From assembly GCF_030272615.1 (NCBI RefSeq), contig NC_081410.1:566947152-567011151 (forward strand): 64,000 bases of DNA, in the 5' to 3' direction. The stretch comes from Cryptomeria japonica (taxonomy: Eukaryota > Streptophyta > Pinopsida > Cupressales > Cupressaceae). Below, piece after piece: positions 57,396 to 64,000 of this stretch. Position numbers and translations under genes: made by a program. The notes below the pieces were generated by a model that worked only from the letters and a program-made list of their open reading frames with translations, was not told where the DNA came from and made no database searches. Numbering within the stretch: position 1 is the stretch's first letter; every line of letters begins with the position of its first letter.

Positions 57396-59168
57396 TTACA
57401 AGCGTGAAGTATAAGCGACTCCTGTAACTGGAATCCATGAGGTCCCAGAGATTAATTGAGCGACTGTGAGCTTGGCGGCTTCAGTGGCACTGCTGATCAC
57501 ATGAAACACAGGCCAATTCACACGTTTTGACGTTCCTGCGCCATCTCCGGTGTTGCTGTATTCCCCGAAGTATAACGTGCTCAGAGCGAAATTGCCGTTC
57601 CATTCCAACCAACCAGCAGGGTCTATGTGATCGCCCAGAGTGGATTGCATAGACACAGTGCGAGAGTATTCCCTCCAAGGCCTCCCCAGGTATGTCTTGA
57701 TGGACCCTTTCACAGCTTCGAGATCAGAAGACGCTGACAACTATGCAATTCTGGACGGAAATTCCGATGTTTTCATTAGGATCTGTTCTTGCCTGGGCAG
57801 TAATTGTGTTGATCTGGTTGCTCATGGGACGTCGGGCGATGATATTGCTGTTCTGGATGACGACCGCAGCGTTGCCGAAGATGAAATCCATGGTGCCGTA
57901 GATATCAACTTCGCGGTAGAATTGGCGGAGGGAGTAGACATACAAAGTGTCTTGGTAGCCTTTGATGCTGCACCGGCCGGTACACGGCCAACTGGTCGGA
58001 CCCCACTCGAAGTGCCACCGCCTGGTGCTTCTCCGCCCCTACCGTGTTTTCCAACGTCATATCTCTTGCCACGAATCCGTTGCCAGAAACAGCTGCAAAA
58101 GCACGCACAAACACACAAATACAAAATAAATCACAAAATTCATTTGGGCTAATTCTAATTATATAAACTACTATCTCCTGGTTTTGAAGTCTTACCGACA
58201 GTTGCAGTTTTAAGGGTAGTGACGCCGTTTTGGACGCTCTTGCTTCCAGTCACCACGGTTTTATCCTTGCCGTCTCCCACCAACATCAAATTGGTTATCT
58301 TGTTGGATATGTCGATGTATCTCTTGCTGATCTGCTCAGGCACAGCATTTATTGCTTCGGCGATTGTTCGGTAATTGCCCGAACCGTCTGGGGGGACCAC
58401 TGAATTTGTTTGGCTGGCTGGGCTTGACGCCTGCAATAGCTTGCGGTCTCCCGCAAACAGCCATTCGGGAAATCCATCTTTACTCTCACGGCCACGGTGG
58501 GAATCGAAATCTCCGTTGTTTACTGATACCAGGCGGCGGTTATTAATGGTCGTGGGAGGCAAAGTGGAGAGCTTGAACATGGAGAGCGAGTTGCTCACTA
58601 GTTCTGACAAATTGACAGCTTTGGACAACAGGAGAGCCCTGATGGGATTGGTGGCACTCAAATTAAGATCACGAAATCCGTTCAAGCAGGTTTCCTGGTT
58701 TGTCAGAGCTGCACTCAGCCAAATGGGGACTCTGTGTGTAAGAAACCGTTGTTCGAGCAGACGTTGACACAATCGATGGTATCTTCGAAGAGCTCCAAAC
58801 AATCTTGCCAGGCCGCGCGCTCTCTTTCATTCATCACATTGTTTTGGAGAGTGAGGGCGAACTCGTGGGCTTTCTGAGCCCTTTGCAAGCTCACTTGGAA
58901 AGCGAAGTTAGTGAGATCGTTAAGCTTGGCGGTCCGATAAGCAGGATAGGAAGTCATGGACGAGATACTTCGCACGGGATAACGGCCTTTGCTACACGCC
59001 GAGTTTGCCACTTTGGAGACCGTTCTCCAAGCACGACGATGATGAAGCACTGACTGCCACAAACACGAGTGCGGCCACAACGAGAATTGACGTCAGAGAA
59101 ACTACCACGCCTCTGCTTTCCGAATTTTCTGCTTTCTCTTCATCAACTCGGGCATAACCACTCTTCAT
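57396..59168 (-). pseudogene. Pectin methylesterase with N-terminal inhibitor domain, pseudogene
   Basis: Pectin methylesterase removes methyl groups from cell-wall pectin. The start Met at 59,168 gives MKSGYARVDEEKAENSESRG, then a membrane anchor (VVVSLTSILVVAALVFVAVS), the inhibitor domain (AAWQDCLELFEDTIDCVN, WLSAALTNQETCLNGF) and the catalytic domain. The latter shows VVPPDGSGNYRTIAEAINAV, GYQDTLYVYSLRQFYREVDI, YGTMDFIFGNAAVVIQNSNI and YLGRPWREYS, so the Gln, Asp and Arg active-site motifs are all present. A 103-bp GT-AG intron (58,195-58,093) joins TATV to AVSGNG. There are four frame changes: near 59,040, near 58,760, at 57,965-57,985 (a CCGG duplication, CCGGCCGG) and near 57,738. About 11 codons are missing after NAVPEQISKRY. 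Each is a plain lesion; sequencing errors could explain single-base ones, but not the deletion. Confidence 0.85.
58093..58195 (-). other. Intron of the pectin methylesterase pseudogene
   Basis: GTAAGACTTC to GCTTTTGCAG on the minus strand; the exon joint ACTGTCG/CTGTTTCT restores TVAVSGNGFVARD, a conserved pectin methylesterase sequence. Its presence shows the copy is not a processed pseudogene. Confidence 0.9.
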
Positions 59169-59239
59169 TTTGTTAAGCCAAAGCTTCCTGGGAGAAATGG
59201 AATGGATGGTTTGAATTTCCAATGTGCCAAGCGTCGCAC

Positions 59240-59245
59240 TTTATA
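59240..59245 (-). promoter_or_regulatory. TATA box of the pectin methylesterase pseudogene
   Basis: CCTATAAAGTG on the minus strand lies about 75 bp upstream of the Met at 59,168. The in-frame Met at 59,222 is only 18 bp from it, too near for a leader, so I prefer 59,168, which also begins with the Y-x-R-V-D-E phrase common in this family. Confidence 0.6.
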
Positions 59246-59269
59246 GGATGGGATTCCGTGACATAGTTG

Positions 59270-59870
59270 TAATCCATCGAGAATTGGACAATCAGTATTG
59301 AAACGACAACTCCGGTGCTGCCATGAAATTCTTATTCTCTTTTACGTTGCCAATCGCTTGTCGTTGATTTCCTTTTTCTCTTTTACTTCAATCTAAACTC
59401 TATTATTTTCAAATACAGCAGCTACGGGAACCATGTTTTCGACAGAATCTTGTGCCGCATAAAATTAAGAGTAGCATTCAACGTTGATTTCTCATTGCAA
59501 TATAGTTATATTCCATCAATTAATTCGTACAAGACTCTCTGTAATCAAGTTGACCATAGATTAAGCATGTTAGCAGCCAGTTTAAAATCATGCTTTCCTT
59601 ACACCATAATTTACCCTAATTATGTCATGGAAGGGCTTATCGATCAGAAAGTTCTTTTCTTAAACAGTTCTTTTCCTTATAAAGTTATTGGTCAGCATAA
59701 ATTAGGAAAGCAAAAATGTATTGAACACTATAGACGAAATTCCTTTGACAGTTCACACTTCCGGATTCTGTTTACTTTTTCATCTCTATCGATTAGGTTG
59801 AATGGTATAACCGAAATTTTCTCGACTGCTTACAAACAACAAATTCTATTTGATCGCATTTCTTAAATAT
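59270..59870 (-). other. Upstream region of the pectin methylesterase locus
   Basis: The part 59,340-59,600 matches 6,430-6,850 in blocks. A + strand ORF of 138 codons (59,450-59,866) is open across this flank but overlaps sequence that aligns as non-coding elsewhere. I see no domain, so I take it as chance. Confidence 0.5.
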
Positions 59871-60779
59871 CTCTTCTTATCATAAAGCCACAGCTGTGAT
59901 GTACACTCATGTGAATCTATAAATCAGACGTGAAGCAAATCTATTAAACTCTTCAACTTCAAAATGATTCATAAATCAAGATAAGATTCTTCAACTTCAA
60001 CTATTTGATTCGTAAATAAGATAAGATTTCAGTTACATTAGATGTGTCATGTTTTGGACGATTCATAAATCATAATAGTTTATTATGTGGAAAATTGCCT
60101 ATTTTTTTGGAAGATATGTTATTACAATATGAAAAAAATCTAATAGATTGGTTGAAGTTAAATAAATAAAATGTTTTTGTCTCTTCGCTCAAGAGTAAGT
60201 AGTATCAATGGGAAAGACATCATGTTATGAGTAGTAATGAATAGAAAAGAGAACGGTTTGTTATTGTTGCAATCATCTTGATCATTTTGAGGGTGAACGC
60301 TTCAAGAAGAAAAAATATATAAACAAAGTGTGTATATAATGAAATGGAAAATAAAGAAAATAAAGAAGTTGAAAATATACACACACTAATATTAACTAAT
60401 TTAATTTGTATTTAACAATCTCATTATATACGTTTGAAAAAACTTGTTGTATTGACTTGCTCATTAGCAATATGTATGTGACTCAAGAGCATAGCATCTT
60501 GTTTAATGATAATGGATTTCAAAAGAGTACACTTGGATAGAGACTTGATATATGAAAAATGACAAAGGAATGACATTATTTTAAGAATCTTGTGAAAAAT
60601 AAAACTAAGAATGGCAATAAGATTAAAGACTTATATTTGACTAGATTGCTTGTGGGTTTAACTCAAATGAAAGAAAATAATTATCATTTGAAACTCTTAG
60701 GATGATAATAATAAAATATATAATTTATTAAATAGATAAATGAAAAGAAGAAATTTCTAATTAAAAGACAATTTAACTT
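59871..60779. other. AT-rich sequence with no recognised feature
   Basis: Short repeats of ATTCATAAATC with AAGATAAGATT occur at 59,965-60,080 (three loose copies). No coding sequence above background. Confidence 0.4.
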
Positions 60780-61260
60780 GTGAGAAGATAATTATGAATT
60801 ATTTAATTAATTTTATAGATTTATCAATGAGGAAGTTAATATTTTTTCCTCTATATACTCAACAATGATATGGACTAGTACAAATGATGCATAAGACACT
60901 TCAAGAAAACATTAAATAAATGATTGACGCGTGTAATTATGAAGACAAATAATCGTGAGAATAAACTAATATAATAACTTATTTGATTAATAAAAAGTTT
61001 AACTAAAATCTTATAAAGGATATCTTCTAAAAGAACCACAATAAAAAAAGAAACCACCACCTAAGGATATTATTTATTTTTGGAGAAAATCAGATAAAAA
61101 TGTTCAAAAAGAGAAAATAAGAAAATTTGATGATAAGAATTCAAAATGTATCCTTGTTTCATATGATAAATCTAATGATTATTTTATCTTAAGGAGAAAA
61201 GAATTTACATATGTAGAAATTTCCTATTTAAGAAGGGTCTAACCTTCCAAGTTTTCACCA
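60780..61260 (+). pseudogene. Ty1/copia integrase relic
   Basis: NYFINFIDLSMRKLIFF (about 60,795-60,845) recalls the Y-F-x-x-F-I-D-D-x-S-R-K integrase core. VQKEKIRKFDDKNSKCILVS (61,095-61,155) recalls the K-R-x-K-x-D-D-K-S-x-K-C-I-F-V-G-Y motif of the copia integrase C-terminus. Between them the sequence has decayed beyond clear alignment. Confidence 0.6.
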
Positions 61261-62299
61261 TATTGATCTAATAGAATAGAAAAGTAATAGTGATACATTA
61301 TCATATTCACCCAAAAAGTTTGAGATAAAACAATAGAGTGTTATCGAATCAATAAAAGAACAAGAAGGAATGGATGATCTAAATTATAGGTCTATAATTT
61401 AAAATAATATACTAAGAAAGGAAAACACTCATCGTTATCTAGTACACAATATAATATTTTATTTAATTATATTATAAATTAATAAAACAAAAGACATTCA
61501 AAATATGCACTGAAGTTCTTGTAATATGAAATTTAATGTTATCTTTCTAGTGTTGTTATTCCCAATGAATGTTGTTATTGAATATGACATAAATCTTATT
61601 TTCTCTTTTGTAGTTCTATAACTTTTGTGTAGTGTAAATAATGTGTGGTTGTGACAAAAATATCTTGGATGTTAGAATTTACATGCTTTAACAGTCTAGA
61701 TATGGAGTAATTTTTATTTATATTTATTAGAGAGTTGTTTTAAATGGTAAAATGGGCATTATTCTTTTAGCTTTAAAGTTGCATCCAAATTAGGTTAATT
61801 TTTTTATCTTTCAAGTTATCTTAATTTCAACTAAGTTCTTTTAAGAAAGGAAATGATTGGGGTGGGCCCTTGAATGGGGTAGGATAGTTGAGCCTCTTTC
61901 AATTATATATTCATTTAATGTTTCAAGGTTGAGAAATTATTTATAATAGTTTACTTTACCATGTTTCAATAGCTATGATTATGTGTTAATTTAATCTTTT
62001 ATAGACATGACTTCAAAGTTGTTAGTATTGATTATTAATACTCATAACTAATGAAATGTATTGTATAGATTTAAAAAATAATAAATCATGAGATTTGAAT
62101 TGGCATACCAATAAAATATGATTTCATCATTATTATTTGTTTGTGAGAATGAGATAGCACTTTGAGTGATTTTTGCATTAAGGTAGATCTAAGAATGGTT
62201 TTTCCATTTTGAACCTTATCCTCCCTATTCATGAGTCCTATTTATGATTTATACTGACAATGATGAAACTAAAATGAAATGAAAAAATCTCACATCCAA
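61261..62299. other. AT-rich sequence with no recognised feature
   Basis: No ORF above background and no repeats shared with the rest of the window were seen. It probably includes worn copia sequence downstream of the integrase relic. Confidence 0.35.
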
Positions 62300-62399
62300 T
62301 GGATATGATAACATTGTAAAAAGAAAAAAACACATTGTTCAATGCTTATCTTTGATATGATTCCCTTGAGAGAAACTCTCAATGAAGAAATATATAACT

Positions 62400-62990
62400 C
62401 TAAAGGTGTAAAATCACATAAGCACTATAAATGAGATTATAATGGGTAGTACCCATATCTAAATGAATACTTGTTTTATAAGCCCATAAAACATAATAAA
62501 ATTGAGTGCACCAATCCTTACAATATTTATTGATATATTTTTAAAGTGTTTTCTTAATTGTTTTATTAGAAGCTTTGACTTGACCATTTCATTGAGGATA
62601 TTATGGTGTAGAGAAATGATGTTGAATGTGAACTTTATCAAGGAACTTCTTAACATATTTGTTCTTAAATCACATGCCATTATTAGAAATAAAATTAGAA
62701 GGTAAACCAAATCTAAAAATAATATTATCAAGAAGAAACTTAAAAGTTACTTTAGCACTCATGGAATGAAATGGAATAGATTTCAAAAATATATGGTAGT
62801 ACCATTCATTAGCATCTATATTAACGTAAAAATAAATCTTAGAATAGGTATAAAAATAAACACTGAAGTGATACTATGAATAATAAATTGGTAATGCATA
62901 GATGAATTGTCAAGGGATATAAGAAAATCAACTCTTTTCGTTGCATCCACATGTCAATTATATTTCCATGGAATCATATCTATGGTGTAG
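62400..62990 (-). pseudogene. Ty3/gypsy integrase relic (minus strand)
   Basis: Minus-strand translation contains DANEWYYHIFLKSIPFHS, NIIFRFGLPSNFISNNGM, DKVHIQHHFSTP, NGQVKASNKTIKKTL and WCTQFYYVLWAYKTSIHL, all in the order of a Ty3/gypsy integrase core. The second catalytic Asp (expected D-N-G) reads N-N-G, and several stops are present. It is more worn than the Tat element. I cannot say whether it is the same family. Confidence 0.75.
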
Positions 62991-64000
62991 TAAGAAAATT
63001 CCTTTGACAGTGATAAGACTACTTGTCATGATATTGAAATAATTTATTTTGTTTTCTCTATAAGTTCTTGTGACTTATTTTATAATAAACTATGAGTCAC
63101 CAAAGATATGCAAGTGTTGAATTTAAAGAGATGAAGTGTCACACAAACTAGAAATAAGATCGTGTTGATGTTAATTATAGTCACACATCAACTAAATAGA
63201 ATTTTTAACAAAAAAACCTATCTTTCTTAAAAAGTCAAGGAAACTTGAATTCAAGGCTCATAATGGTTAGGTCATAACCCACTGGTTTAACTTTGGGTTT
63301 GTTGTTTAGTGTTGTTTCATGATGGGTTCCAATGTAATTCGTTTGGATGAGTAGTGGTAGTAAGCTAAATTACAAGATTGAATTTTAAATGTGCATCGTT
63401 TAACTACTTTTAGACTTGAATGACCTTTTTTTTAAAGAAATTACAAAAGAATTGGGTAAGTAGAAGATTTTATTTCTAAATTATAGATTTTTGAGTATGT
63501 AAATCCTAAAAATATGAAATGAAAAGATAGTGAATCTACACTTCACAATAAAAAAATCATAATTTCCTAAAAATTCATGCTATCTTTAAGAGTTAAGCAA
63601 TCAGTAATAAGTGAAAAAGCATAACACACCAAAAATTGCCTGCATATAGCTATGCATTCACACATTAATAGAGGTACATTGTCTAATTTTCTTAATAGAA
63701 ATTTCCTTGAATCTTTTCAAATTACGTTCTTTGCAAAGGAAATACAAACTCAAATTCTGCTATAAAAAAGAAATCAAGAAAATCGAACCAAACAAAGTAG
63801 CTAGCTTTTCTTAGCTCCACAAATTTCTACAACTTTTTATCTCCCTAAAATGATAATCTGATTGCCTTTTATAAACATTAGGCTTTAATCAAAACCACAT
63901 ATGACAAATTTTCCCAATTAGCAAACATAAACTTCTAGATACAACAAAGAAAAGCTAACTAGGTCGATGGGCTTCTATGAGTATTTCTCCACAAAAATTT
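62991..64000. other. AT-rich sequence to the window end
   Basis: No coding region, RNA gene or repeat could be supported. Confidence 0.35.

Noticed and set aside
58375-58767. 130-codon ORF on the + strand inside the pectin methylesterase
   Set aside because: It is the antisense shadow of the coding exon, which explains the open frame in GC-richer sequence.
59450-59866. 138-codon ORF on the + strand
   Set aside because: It lies over the upstream flank of the pectin methylesterase locus, part of which aligns with non-coding sequence at 6.4-6.85 kb.

Overview
The window looks like plant nuclear DNA, most likely from a gymnosperm with a large genome. This is an inference from AT-rich intergenic sequence, nested and decayed plant retrotransposons (Ty3/gypsy, Ty1/copia, LINE), a plant pectin methylesterase locus, canonical GT-AG introns, and no sign of operons or ribosome-binding sites. 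Almost nothing here is an intact gene. The ORFs are short because most coding sequences are broken by stops and frameshifts.

Left part (1-24,190). An unclassified 3.9-kb repeat occurs twice, at 448-5,658 and 18,631-22,505. The first copy holds an extra 1,328-bp tandem unit, and each unit carries a conserved 69-codon ORF. Between the copies lie a cluster of tRNA-like sequences (5.5-5.95 kb), a stretch resembling the upstream flank of the pectin methylesterase locus (6.43-6.85 kb), and the 3' half of an old Tat-like Ty3/gypsy element (7.0-12.64 kb). They are followed by the 3' end of a Ty1/copia-like element with an extra ORF, a polypurine tract and an LTR (12.65-17.19 kb), a LINE RNase H relic and a second retroelement ORF relic. 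Copy 2 of the repeat abuts a 3' fragment of a pectin methylesterase gene (22.5-23.1 kb).

Middle part (24,190-54,840). A tandem array built from the palindrome GGGGTCATATGACCCC lies between GA-rich and CT-rich tracts. It is followed by a decayed DDE-like transposase-type gene on the + strand (27.16-30.17 kb), a 359-bp tandem repeat with four copies, and a nearly 19-kb Tat-type Ty3/gypsy element (33,545-52,404). Immediately after it is a multi-exon gene of unknown function on the - strand (52,422-54,360). The + strand transposase-like gene and the - strand gene converge. Inverted copies of a 16-bp motif (15/16 match) lie about 285 bp outside each coding region. I infer one two-gene DNA transposon of about 9 kb into which the Tat element inserted.

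The Tat element has LTRs, a possible primer-binding site and a polypurine tract. Between them are an ORF ahead of gag, then gag with a zinc knuckle, protease, a G-patch domain, reverse transcriptase, two RNase H domains and integrase. A plant mobile domain (PMD) gene runs antisense between integrase and the 3' LTR. The older element at 7-12.6 kb keeps the same antisense PMD arrangement, so it is a family trait and not a chance insertion.

Right part (54,840-64,000). It holds a LINE RNase H relic (- strand), a 162-codon ORF of unknown origin and a pectin methylesterase pseudogene on the - strand (57,396-59,168). That pseudogene has one intron, at least four frameshifts and an internal deletion. 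Ty1/copia integrase (+) and Ty3/gypsy integrase (-) relics lie in the AT-rich last 4 kb.
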